From NCBI RefSeq assembly GCF_014138045.1, contig NZ_JACGXA010000001.1:2961001-3025000 (forward strand): a DNA stretch of 64,000 nucleotides, written 5' to 3'. Shown in pieces: positions 49,711 through 59,968 of the stretch. A model generated the notes under the pieces. The model had not been told where the DNA came from. It did no database searches and saw only the letters and a list, made by a program, of their open reading frames with translations. The stretch comes from Nocardioides ginsengisegetis. Its GTDB lineage: Bacteria > Actinomycetota > Actinomycetes > Propionibacteriales > Nocardioidaceae. How positions within the stretch are numbered: position 1 is the stretch's first letter; each line of letters begins with the position of its first letter. The position numbers and the translations under genes were made by a program.

Positions 49711-49726
49711 GGGACCATCGACCCTG
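49711..49726. promoter_or_regulatory. DosR-like palindrome between usp and PPOX genes
   Basis: GGGACCATCGACCCTG, 59-74 bp upstream of the PPOX start and about 100 bp upstream of the divergent usp start. It matches the fixed DosR positions GGGAC, G and CC and is 13/16 identical to the box at 48191. Its symmetry allows control in both directions. Confidence 0.45.
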
Positions 49727-49784
49727 ATCCGCGACGGGGCACAGGGGCGAGGCTCGGAAGGACCGTCAGACCAGGAGGTGCGCG

Positions 49785-50225
49785 ATGCAGGACCCATTCG
49801 AGCTCAGTCCGTCGGAGTGCGAGGCGTTGCTGCGCGCGGGGGTCGTGGGGCGCATCGCCCTCGCCACCCCGACCGGCCCGCACATCGTGCCCGTCAACTA
49901 CTCGGTGGTCGAGGAGTCGATCGTCGTGCTGACCTCGCCCTACAGCCTGCTCGGGACGCACGGACGGGACAGCATGCTGGCCTTCGAGATCGACCAGTTC
50001 GACTACGAGTACCACCGTGGCTGGAGCGTCGTGGCCCGAGGCCGGGCCGAGGTCGTCACCGACCCGGCGGAGGTCGAGCGCATCCGCAAGACGTGGCCGC
50101 CCCGTCCCTGGGCGAGCGGGATCCGCACGCTGTGCCTGCGGATCCGGTGGAGCGAGCTGTCGGGACGCCGCCTCGGCACGGGCTGGCAGCCGATGGAGGA
50201 CCTCCCCGTCCATCGCGTGGTCTGA
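49785..50225 (+). CDS. Pyridoxamine-5'-phosphate-oxidase-fold flavin protein
   Basis: 146 residues from ATG 49785 with AGGAGG seven bases upstream. The split-barrel PPOX/FMN-binding fold is shown by LRAGVVGRIALATPTGPHIVPVNYSVVEESIVVLTSPYS, MLAFEIDQFDYEYHRGWSVVARGRAEVV and the C-terminal strand. Members bind FMN, F420 or haem and reduce small molecules; no specific activity can be read. The position next to Usp and a DevS-like kinase fits a hypoxia response set. Confidence 0.88.
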   Translation: MQDPFELSPSECEALLRAGVVGRIALATPTGPHIVPVNYSVVEESIVVLTSPYSLLGTHGRDSMLAFEIDQFDYEYHRGWSVVARGRAEVVTDPAEVERIRKTWPPRPWASGIRTLCLRIRWSELSGRRLGTGWQPMEDLPVHRVV

Positions 50226-51866
<1,641 letters not shown>

Positions 51867-51870
51867 CGCC

Positions 51871-51914
51871 CTGGGTCAGGACGGGGTCAGCCTCGGGTCA
51901 GCCCTGGGTCAGCC
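51871..51914. repeat. Four tandem 11-bp units between kinase and regulator
   Basis: Units ctgggtcagga, cggggtcagcc, tcgggtcagcc and ctgggtcagcc run head to tail from 51871 to 51914, each with the core GGGTCAG. On the reverse strand each gives an in-line TGA, and the response regulator's own stop lies in the last unit. The gap between convergent stops is filled by this array. Confidence 0.75.
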
Positions 51915-52559
51915 CTGGCCGTCGGTCGGGCCGAGGAGCTTGGCGGCGAGCACCGCGGCCTGCGTGCGGCGCTCGAGACCGAGCTTGGCCAGGATGCTCG
52001 AGACGTAGTTCTTGACCGTCTTCTCGGCCAGGAACATCCGCTCCCCGATCTGCCGGTTGGTCAGGCCCTCGGCGATGAGGGCGAGCAGCTTGATCTCCTG
52101 CTCGGTCAGGCGGGCGAGCTCCGGGGCGGTCGAGGGCCCGTTGCGGACGCGCTCGAGCACGCGGGCCGTGAGCGCCGGGTCGATGAGGGAGTTGCCCGCG
52201 GCGACCTGGCGGATCGCCCCGACGAGGTCGGAGCCCTTGATCTCCTTGAGCACGTAGCCGGCGGCACCGGCCATGATCGCGGCGAAGAGCGCCTCGTCGT
52301 CGTCGTACGACGTGAGGATCAGCGCACCGATCGACGGGTCCACCGCCCGGACCTGCCGGCAGACCTCGATGCCGGACCCGTCCGGGAGCCGGCCGTCGAG
52401 GACCGCGACGTGGGGGTGCAGGGCGGGGATGCGGGACGCGGCCTCCTCGGCCGAGCCGGACTCACCGACGACCTCGATGTCGCCGGCCGCCTCCAGCAGC
52501 GTCCGGAGGCCCTGGCGGACGACCTCGTGGTCATCGAGGAGGAAGACACGGATCGTCAT
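51909..52559 (-). CDS. NarL/DevR-type response regulator
   Basis: 216 residues from ATG 52559. The receiver domain (about 1-120) has acidic FLLDDHEVV, phospho-acceptor D55 in VAVLDGRLPDGSG, T in ILTSYDDDEALFA and K in GYVLKEIKG. The LuxR-type helix-turn-helix (about 145-205) reads LTEQEIKLLALIAEGLTNRQIGERMFLAEKTVKNYVSSILAKLG, very close in form to DevR/DosR. It is the expected partner of the kinase and the candidate reader of the GGGACC boxes at 48191 and 49711. Confidence 0.93.
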   Translation of the reverse strand: MTIRVFLLDDHEVVRQGLRTLLEAAGDIEVVGESGSAEEAASRIPALHPHVAVLDGRLPDGSGIEVCRQVRAVDPSIGALILTSYDDDEALFAAIMAGAAGYVLKEIKGSDLVGAIRQVAAGNSLIDPALTARVLERVRNGPSTAPELARLTEQEIKLLALIAEGLTNRQIGERMFLAEKTVKNYVSSILAKLGLERRTQAAVLAAKLLGPTDGQG

Positions 52560-52592
52560 GCCCGTTGTTCTACACCACCCGGGCACGCGCGG

Positions 52593-53777
52593 TCAGACAC
52601 TCAGCACCACCGACGAGCCGTGGCCGAACAGTCCCTGGTTGGCGGTGACGCCGACGCGGGCGCCCTCCACCTGACGGCCCTCGGCCTGTCCGCGCAGCTG
52701 CCAGGTCACCTCGCAGACCTGCGCGAGCGCCTGCGCCGGGACCGCCTCGCCGAAGCAGGCCAGCCCGCCCGAGGGGTTGACCGGGATCCGGCCGCCGATG
52801 GTGGTGTCGCCGGCCCGCAGCAGCGCCTCGGCCTCGCCCGGCTTGCACAGGCCGAGGTCCTCCATCCAGTCCAGCTCCAGGGCCGTGGACAGGTCGTAGA
52901 CCTCGGCCAGGCCGACGTCCTCGGGCCCGATCCCGGCCTCCTCGTACGCCGCGTGCGCGATCGACTCCTTGAACGTCCGCTCCGGGGCGCCGACCACGCC
53001 CGCCGAGTCGGTCGAGAGCATCGGCATGTCGAGCACGGTGTTGGGGAAGGCCGGCGTCACCGTCGAGACGGCAGCAACGCGCACCGGACTCGCGCTCCCG
53101 TGGCGTCGGGCGTAGTCGAGGCTGGTCAGCACGACCGCGGCCGCGCCGTCGGAGGTGGCGCAGATGTCGAGCAGGTGCAGCGGGTCGGAGACCACGGCGC
53201 TGACGAGGACGTCCTCGACGCTGACCTGCTTGCGGTAGCGGGCGTTGGGGTTGGCCAGGCCGTGCCGGGCGTTCTTCACCTTCACCCGCGCGAAGTCCTC
53301 GGGGGTGGCGCCGTGGAGGTCCATCCGGCGTCGGGCGTACATCGCGAAGTAGGCCGGGTTGGTCATCCCCAGCAGCCGGAACCGCAGCCAGTCGGGGTCG
53401 TCCCAGCGCTCGCCGGCGTTGGGGGCGAGGAAGCCCTTGGGCGTGGTGTCCGCGCCGACCACCAGCGCCACCTCGCACAGCCCGGCCAGGATCCGGGCCC
53501 GCGCGGTGTCGAGCGCCTGCGCACCGGTGGCGCACGCGGCGTACGACGTCGCGACGCGGGCGCCGTTCCAGCCCAGGGCCTGGGCGAAGGTCGCACCGGC
53601 GACGTAGCCGGCGTAGCCGTTGCGGACCGTCTCGCCGCCGACCACGAGGTCGACGTCGGTCCAGGGGACGCCCGCGTCGGCGAGGGCGGCGCGGGCGGCG
53701 TGGACGCCGTAGGAGACGAAGCTGCGGCCCCACTTGCCCCAGGGGTGCATGCCGACGCCGAGGACCGCGACGCTCAC
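52593..53777 (-). CDS. Lipid-transfer thiolase-like protein (SCP2-thiolase/Ltp type)
   Basis: 394 residues from GTG 53777. The thiolase fold is seen with the N-terminal VAVLGVGMHPWGKWG, the nucleophile-position cysteine in SYAACATGAQALDTAR (about 90), and NPSGGLACFGEAVPAQALAQV near the C-terminus, where biosynthetic thiolases have GHP. The His of that motif is replaced, as in Ltp-type proteins that act as retro-aldolases with a DUF35 partner in steroid side-chain degradation. It overlaps the DUF35 gene by four bases, making an obligate-looking pair. Confidence 0.88.
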   Translation of the reverse strand: MSVAVLGVGMHPWGKWGRSFVSYGVHAARAALADAGVPWTDVDLVVGGETVRNGYAGYVAGATFAQALGWNGARVATSYAACATGAQALDTARARILAGLCEVALVVGADTTPKGFLAPNAGERWDDPDWLRFRLLGMTNPAYFAMYARRRMDLHGATPEDFARVKVKNARHGLANPNARYRKQVSVEDVLVSAVVSDPLHLLDICATSDGAAAVVLTSLDYARRHGSASPVRVAAVSTVTPAFPNTVLDMPMLSTDSAGVVGAPERTFKESIAHAAYEEAGIGPEDVGLAEVYDLSTALELDWMEDLGLCKPGEAEALLRAGDTTIGGRIPVNPSGGLACFGEAVPAQALAQVCEVTWQLRGQAEGRQVEGARVGVTANQGLFGHGSSVVLSV

Positions 53778-54211
53778 TGCTCGGCCTCCTCGCCGAGCTC
53801 GACCACGGGCTTCCAGCGCCAGATGGTGTGGCCGGGATCGAGCTCCTCGACGACCAGCTCGACCTCGGCGCCGACATGGAGGTGCTGCACGCCGTAGCCC
53901 TCGGTGACCTGGCCGAGCACGACCAGCCCCTCGGGCAGCTCGACGGCCGCCAGCGCGAACGGCTCGAACGGGTCGGCGGCGACGTAGGGCGGCGGGGGTT
54001 GGTACTGCGCGTCGGTGTAGGACCAGACGGTGCCGTGACGGGACAGCTTCACGTCCTCGAACTCCTCGCCGTCGCAGGCGGGGTTGCGGCAGAAGCCCTG
54101 CGGGGCGGTCGGAGGGAAGGCGACGTTGCCGCAGGTCGTGCACTGCGACCCGACCAGCGCGGGGTCGGGTCCAGTGGTGAACCAGCCCTCGATCACGGGC
54201 GTCGTGGCCAT
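53774..54211 (-). CDS. DUF35 zinc-ribbon/OB-fold acyl-CoA-binding partner
   Basis: 145 residues. An N-terminal rubredoxin-like zinc ribbon (CTTCGNVAFPP then CRNPACDG, about 24-48) is followed by an OB-fold (GTVWSYTDAQYQPPPP, FALAAVELPEGLVVLGQV, VGAEVELVVEEL). Such proteins pair with thiolase-like Ltp enzymes. Four-base overlap with the thiolase gene. A KstR-type palindrome lies 14-27 bp upstream of the start, suggesting repression lifted by a steroid-derived CoA ester. Confidence 0.9.
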   Translation of the reverse strand: MATTPVIEGWFTTGPDPALVGSQCTTCGNVAFPPTAPQGFCRNPACDGEEFEDVKLSRHGTVWSYTDAQYQPPPPYVAADPFEPFALAAVELPEGLVVLGQVTEGYGVQHLHVGAEVELVVEELDPGHTIWRWKPVVELGEEAEQ

Positions 54212-54224
54212 GTCGCCTCCAAAC

Positions 54225-54238
54225 TAGAACGTGTTCTC
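54225..54238. promoter_or_regulatory. KstR-type operator
   Basis: TAGAACGTGTTCTC fits the KstR consensus TNNAACNNGTTNNA at every fixed base except the last. KstR is the TetR-family repressor of cholesterol catabolism genes in actinomycetes. It stands just upstream of the DUF35/thiolase operon, whose protein types belong to that pathway. The KstR gene is not in the window. Confidence 0.6.
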
Positions 54239-54274
54239 ATCCTAGCCGACCGAACGACACCACGAAGTCCTCGA

Positions 54275-55043
54275 TCAGGCAGCCGAACGGCGTCGTCGGG
54301 CGACTTCGGTGTGTTGCTGGGCAAGGGCGACCGCCGCGACCAGCACCTCGCGCACGAAATCGGGGTCGTGCATCACGTCCTCCCAGGCGAAGCGCAGCAC
54401 GACCCACCCGCGGACGACCAGCAGGTCGTACCTGCGGGCATCGGCCCGGAGCGCGCTGCGCTTACCGTGCCACTCGAACGAGTCGGCCTCGCAGACGATC
54501 CGCAACCGCACGTCCACCAGATCGGGACGGACCGTCAGCCCGTCCTCCCGGATCACCACCTGCGGCTCGACACAGAGACCGGGCACATCGAATGCGATGT
54601 CGCGCAGTGCCGACTCGAACGGGTTGGCCGCGAGGTGGCTCGCCCGGGCCGCCACCCACCGGACCTGAGGAGATCCCGGTCCGCGAGCCTCCTCGGCGAT
54701 CCGGTCGAGCACCGAGCGACCAACACCGGCACGCAGGGCCGAGTCCGCCACGCACAGCGCGTCCACGCGCGGCAGCTGCCTGAGGCAGTCGAGCAGGGTC
54801 GTGGGCTCGTCCGTCACGCCGGCCGCCACCTGGTGCGGCGTGAGGTCGGCCCGGTGGAGGTGGACGCTGCGCTGGAGGGTGGGCGGGATCCGCCGGCCAC
54901 GGGCCACGGTGACGTGCGGTCGGCGCGGCACTGACCTCACCGCCCAGCCGTGGTGGAGCGCCGCGCTGGTCACGGACAGCACGCCACCCAGGGCCGCGCG
55001 TCGCGACACCACCCAGCTCCTGCAGCCACTCCACCACCGTCAT
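54275..55043 (-). pseudogene. AbiEi-domain/DUF559 endonuclease-like protein, internally deleted
   Basis: Reading from ATG 55043 gives MTVVEWLQELGGVATR, the usual beginning of this actinobacterial family, but the frame then goes astray. The family sequence resumes in another frame with GGVLSVTSAALHHGWAVRSVPRRPHVTVARGR and continues to a DUF559 PD-(D/E)XK-like end (NPFESALRDIAF, VRPDLVDVRLRIVCEADSFEWHG, DLLVVRGWVVLRFAWEDV). About 45 codons of the winged-helix region between are missing. A GTG at 55012 could still start a 245-residue C-terminal protein. It is a decayed member of a family often abundant in such genomes. Confidence 0.65.
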
Positions 55044-55100
55044 GCCTGCCAGCGTTCCCGCTCGGGACTGACCGAATCCGGTCGTCCACAGGCACCCGGA

Positions 55101-55156
55101 CACACCGAACCCCCGGACCGGAGGCCGTGAGGCCCCCTGTCCGGGGGTTCGGTGTG
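55101..55156 (-). terminator. Strong hairpin terminator after cystathionine beta-synthase
   Basis: Perfect 18-bp arms cacaccgaacccccggac (55101-55118) and gtccgggggttcggtgtg (55139-55156), with a 20-base loop that can itself pair (ggccgtgaggcc). It lies 10 bases after the stop of the reverse-strand gene at 55166. Confidence 0.85.
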
Positions 55157-55165
55157 TCGACAGGT

Positions 55166-56587
<1,422 letters not shown>

Positions 56588-56660
56588 CCCGCCAATCTAT
56601 GACTCCCGACCACCAACCCCGCAAACCTCGCGGCGCGCCCCGCATCCGTAGAGTGAGCGT

Positions 56661-57707
56661 GTGGGGAAAGCCGGAGCAGCCCGCAAGCTCGCGTCCGCTG
56701 CCGCCTATGGCGGCGGCGGACTCTCACTGCTGGGCGGAAGCCTGTACGCCGTCCTGACCGCCGAGGCCAGGCTCGCCCGCAAGACCATCGGGGAGCTGCG
56801 CGCGGACCCGCCCCCGGACGCGACCGGATGGTACGGCCGCGGCCGCCCCGGCCCGGCCATCAAGGTGGCGCTGCTGGGCGACTCCAGCGCGGCCGGCTAC
56901 GGCGTCGACCGGGTCGAGGACACGCCGGGCTCGCTGCTGGCGAGCTCGATCGCGGAGCGCGCCGACCGGCGGGTCTACCTGCGCGAGTTCGCGGTGGTCG
57001 GCGCCCGCTCGGCCGACCTCGCCGCCCAGATCGACCGCACCCTGCCCATCGAGCCGGACCTCGCGGTGATCCTCATCGGGGCCAACGACGTCACCCACCA
57101 GGTCCTGCCCTCCCAGTCGGTGCGCCAGCTGGCCGAGGGCGTACGCCGCCTGCGCGAGGCGGGTGTCGCGGTGCTGGTCGGCACCTGCCCGGACCTCGGC
57201 ACCATCAAGCCGATCGCTCCCCCGCTCAAGCAGGTCGCCCGCGCCTGGTCGCGCCGGCTGGCCGCGGCGCAGACGATCGCGGTCGTCGAGCAGGGCGGCC
57301 GGACCGTGTCGGTCGGCTCGATCCTCGGCCCGGAGTTCGACGCCGCCCCGGCCCTGCTGTTCGGGCCCGACCAGTTCCACCCGTCCGCCGAGGGATACCG
57401 CTCGCTCGTCGCCGTCCTGCTGCCCTCGTCGCTGGCCGCGCTCGGCGTGATCGCCGAGGACGAGGTGCGGCCCGAGGCGTTCCGCGGCGAGGGGATCATG
57501 CCGGTCGTGGCCGCCGCGATCCAGGCCGTCCGCAACCCCGGCACCGAGCTGGACGGCACCGAGGTGGCCGGTGCGCGCCGCGGCGTACGCGGCATGTGGG
57601 TGGAGCTGCGGCACCGCCGCCGGCACCCGCACACCGAGGGCTCCGCGCCGGACGCCGAGGATCCGCACGACGACGTGCAGGCCGACGACACCTCGGTCCA
57701 GGCATGA
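56661..57707 (+). CDS. SGNH/GDSL-family hydrolase
   Basis: 348 residues from GTG 56661. An N-terminal hydrophobic stretch (AAAYGGGGLSLLGGSLYAVLT, about 13-33) suggests a membrane anchor or signal. The SGNH blocks are block I VALLGDSSAAGYGVD (nucleophile Ser), block II G in VGARSAD, block III GANDVTH, and block V DQFHPSAEGY with catalytic Asp/His. It is a lipase/esterase-like hydrolase of unknown substrate, with a charged, acidic C-terminal tail. It is divergent from the cystathionine beta-synthase gene (73 bp), and a strong terminator overlaps its stop. Confidence 0.9.
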   Translation: MGKAGAARKLASAAAYGGGGLSLLGGSLYAVLTAEARLARKTIGELRADPPPDATGWYGRGRPGPAIKVALLGDSSAAGYGVDRVEDTPGSLLASSIAERADRRVYLREFAVVGARSADLAAQIDRTLPIEPDLAVILIGANDVTHQVLPSQSVRQLAEGVRRLREAGVAVLVGTCPDLGTIKPIAPPLKQVARAWSRRLAAAQTIAVVEQGGRTVSVGSILGPEFDAAPALLFGPDQFHPSAEGYRSLVAVLLPSSLAALGVIAEDEVRPEAFRGEGIMPVVAAAIQAVRNPGTELDGTEVAGARRGVRGMWVELRHRRRHPHTEGSAPDAEDPHDDVQADDTSVQA

Positions 57708-57742
57708 CACAGGGCCCCGGGCGACTGCCCGGGGCCCTGTGT
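57707..57742. terminator. Bidirectional hairpin terminator
   Basis: Perfect 16-bp arms acacagggccccgggc (57707-57722) and gcccggggccctgtgt (57727-57742) with loop gact, placed between the convergent SGNH and BI-1 genes. Confidence 0.85.
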
Positions 57743-57749
57743 GCGTCGA

Positions 57750-58625
57750 TCAGTTGTCGCTGAAGATCGCGAGCAGGCGCAGCAGGTTGGTGTAGATCCA
57801 GACCAGGCTGACCGTCATCGCGAACGCGGCACGCCACGACTCGCGCTCCGGGATGCCGTTGCGGATGCCCTGCTCGACGAAGTCGAAGTCCATGACGAGC
57901 ATGAAGACACCGAGCACCAGGCCGGCGATCGCGGTCAGCAGGCCGAGGCCGCCGAAGCCGAAGAGGCCGAGCTGGGCGCCGAAGAAGCCGAGCACCATCT
58001 CCATGAGCGAGAGGCCGACCATGCCGAAGACGGCGGCCATCACGAACATGCGGAACTTGTTGCCGACCTTGATGTCGAAGACCTTGTACGCCGCGAGCGT
58101 GCCGGCAAACGCGGCGAAGGTGCCGATCACGGCGCCGGAGACGACGTTGCCGCCGAACTGGGCGTCGAAGACCTTGCTGAGGCCGCCGAGGGCGACACCC
58201 TCGAGGGCGCAGAACGCCAGCACCAGGGCGGGGCTGATGACGCGCTTGAACGAGTTGACCATCGACAGGACGAAGGCGCCGAGGGCACCGATCGTCACGG
58301 CGGTGTAGAGACCGCTGAGGTCGGCGGCGGTGGTGGCCGTCGTGATGGCGGGGGTCATGATCCAGGTCGCGAGGGCGGCCACGATGACGACGCCGAGCGA
58401 GAGGCCGGTCTTCTGGACGACCGTGTCGATCGTCATCGGGCCGGTGGAGACCGGGGTGTGGGTGCCGGGCGTGCCGGTGCCCCACGTGGACGGGTCGGAG
58501 TAGCCGCCCTGCCCGTAGCCCGGGTAGGCCTGGCCGTTGCCGGCGTAGGTCTGGTTGCCGTAGGCGTTCGCGCCGGGGCGGTTGAACTCCTCCGAGCGGC
58601 GGAACACCGGGTTGTTGCTCTGCAT
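57750..58625 (-). CDS. Bax inhibitor-1/YccA-family membrane protein
   Basis: 291 residues. A disordered N-terminus rich in Gly, Tyr, Pro and Asn (about 1-65) precedes seven membrane segments: VVIVAALATWIMTPAI, TIGALGAFVLSMVNSF, PALVLAFCALEGVALGGLS, VSGAVIGTFAAFAGTLAAYKVF, FRMFVMAAVFGMVGLSLM, FGFGGLGLLTAIAGLVLGVFML and the C-terminal MTVSLVWIYTNLLRLLAIF. This is the actinobacterial YccA-like group; BI-1 proteins act as pH-gated calcium leak channels in studied cases. Starts at ATG 58625. Confidence 0.9.
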   Translation of the reverse strand: MQSNNPVFRRSEEFNRPGANAYGNQTYAGNGQAYPGYGQGGYSDPSTWGTGTPGTHTPVSTGPMTIDTVVQKTGLSLGVVIVAALATWIMTPAITTATTAADLSGLYTAVTIGALGAFVLSMVNSFKRVISPALVLAFCALEGVALGGLSKVFDAQFGGNVVSGAVIGTFAAFAGTLAAYKVFDIKVGNKFRMFVMAAVFGMVGLSLMEMVLGFFGAQLGLFGFGGLGLLTAIAGLVLGVFMLVMDFDFVEQGIRNGIPERESWRAAFAMTVSLVWIYTNLLRLLAIFSDN

Positions 58626-58770
58626 TGGTCTCTCCTTGGAGGCCGGGATGATCTGCCCAGTCTAGGCAGGCTCACCGGTTCCAACGCCCGGTCGGGGCGC
58701 CTCGTTCCCGGGCGGGGCAGGATTTTGGCAGGTTCTCAGGTTCGCGGGCCTCCTGGTGGCCGTCGGCGGT

Positions 58771-58843
58771 GCCCCCGGTGGGACTCGAACCCACACTCGA
58801 TCGCTTTTAAGGCGACTTCCTCTGCCGATTGGGATACGGGGGC
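58771..58843 (-). tRNA. tRNA with anticodon UAA and short variable loop (tRNA-Leu-like or atypical)
   Basis: A full cloverleaf folds on the reverse strand: acceptor GCCCCCG/CGGGGGC (7 bp), D arm TCC/GGA (only 3 bp), anticodon stem GTCGC/GCGAT (4 Watson-Crick pairs plus a G-U), loop CTTAAAA, variable loop of five bases CGAGT, and T arm GTGGG-TTCGAGT-CCCAC. The loop places TAA at 34-36, which would read UUA (leucine). Bacterial tRNA-Leu has a long variable arm; here it is short (class I). The discriminator is A and CCA is not encoded (ACCG follows). Amino-acid identity is uncertain. Confidence 0.7.
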
Positions 58844-58898
58844 GGGTGGGACGCCATACGGAGTGGTCGCCGGGGCGACCGCGTCGTACGACGTCCGG

Positions 58899-59447
58899 TC
58901 ATAAGTAGGTCTTGCGCGCGTGGATCGCGTGCGCCCCGGCCGCGCGGTCGAGGAAGAGCAGCCCCTGGCAGTGGTCCATCTCGTGCTGCAGCGCCTTGGC
59001 CTCGAAGGCGTCGGTGGTCACGGTGACCTCCTCGCCCGTGCCGGGCAGCCGGCCGCGGACCACGATCCGGGTCGCGCGCTTCACGTCGCCGGTGAAGTCC
59101 GGGACGCTCATGCACCCCTCGCGCGCCTTCTCGTTGCGGCTGGCCTCCACGACCTCAGCGTTGCACAGCACGAAGGTCCCGTGGTGGGTGCGCGTCTTGG
59201 GGTGCTCGGACACGTCGACGCAGAACAGCTGCGCGCCGACCCCGACCTGGGGTGCCGCGAGGCCGACGCAGCCGGGGCTGACGCGCATGGTGGCGACCAG
59301 GTCGGCGGCGAGCTGGACGGTCTCGGGGCTGGCGGGGTCGACCGCGTCACCCGGGGTGGACAGCACCGCCGCCGGGGCACGGACCACGTCGAGGACCCGG
59401 CCCTCGACGCCCAGCTCGTCGACGGACCACGCGAGGACGCGGTTCAC
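58899..59447 (-). CDS. def: Peptide deformylase
   Basis: 182 residues from GTG 59447, which overlaps the upstream ACT gene's stop (GTGA). It removes the formyl group from the N-terminal methionine of nascent proteins, using a metal. Motif 1 is GCVGLAAPQVG, motif 2 EGCMSVP (metal Cys), and motif 3 ALQHEMDHCQGLLFLD (two metal His and the catalytic Glu). The C-terminus is short (ARKTYL). Motif 2 carries Met for the usual Leu. It lies in a coupled chain udg, ACT, def. Confidence 0.93.
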   Translation of the reverse strand: MNRVLAWSVDELGVEGRVLDVVRAPAAVLSTPGDAVDPASPETVQLAADLVATMRVSPGCVGLAAPQVGVGAQLFCVDVSEHPKTRTHHGTFVLCNAEVVEASRNEKAREGCMSVPDFTGDVKRATRIVVRGRLPGTGEEVTVTTDAFEAKALQHEMDHCQGLLFLDRAAGAHAIHARKTYL

Positions 59448-59968
59448 AGGTCGTCGGCCTCCGCCTCGCGCAGCGTCGCGCCGACGCCGAGCGTGGTGGC
59501 GACGGCCTTGATGGCGGCCTCGACGGCGGGTACGTCGATCCCGGGTGGGAAGTCGATCTCCGCGATCAGGAGGTAGAGGTCGCCGGCGAGCCGGGTGGTC
59601 AGGTCCGTGATGTTGCCGCCGACCCGGGCCACCTCGGTGACGATCGAGGAGACGATCCCCGGCCGGTCGCCGCCGTGGACGGTCAGCACCCACGAGCTGC
59701 CGGGCGTGGTGTCCGCGTGCTCCTCAGGGACCTCGCGGACGGTGACGGTGAGGGTGCCGTCGGCTACCAGCGGGGCCAGCGCGGACTCGATCGCGCCGCC
59801 CTCGGCGTCGCCGGCGCACACCAGGGTCATCGCGAAGTGGCCGCGCAGCAGCGTCATCGAGGAGTCCTCGAGGTTGAGGCCGAGCTCGGCCAGCCTCCCC
59901 GTCGCCTCGGCGATGATGCCGGGACGGTCGTGGCCGAGGACGGTGATGGCGTGCAGGTGCGTGGTCAC
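59444..59968 (-). CDS. Tandem ACT-domain protein (GcvR-like)
   Basis: 174 residues from GTG 59968, four-base overlap with the udg stop. Two ACT domains: about 5-80 ([46 protein letters not shown]) and about 92-170 ([46 protein letters not shown]). This is the layout of the glycine cleavage repressor-like family, which has no DNA-binding domain and senses amino acids. It is coupled at both ends to udg and def. Confidence 0.88.
   Translation of the reverse strand: MTTHLHAITVLGHDRPGIIAEATGRLAELGLNLEDSSMTLLRGHFAMTLVCAGDAEGGAIESALAPLVADGTLTVTVREVPEEHADTTPGSSWVLTVHGGDRPGIVSSIVTEVARVGGNITDLTTRLAGDLYLLIAEIDFPPGIDVPAVEAAIKAVATTLGVGATLREAEADDL

Noticed and set aside
58771..58843. bldA-type tRNA-Leu(UAA)
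   Set aside because: The anticodon fits, but the variable region is five bases instead of a long arm, so the classical class II tRNA is excluded.
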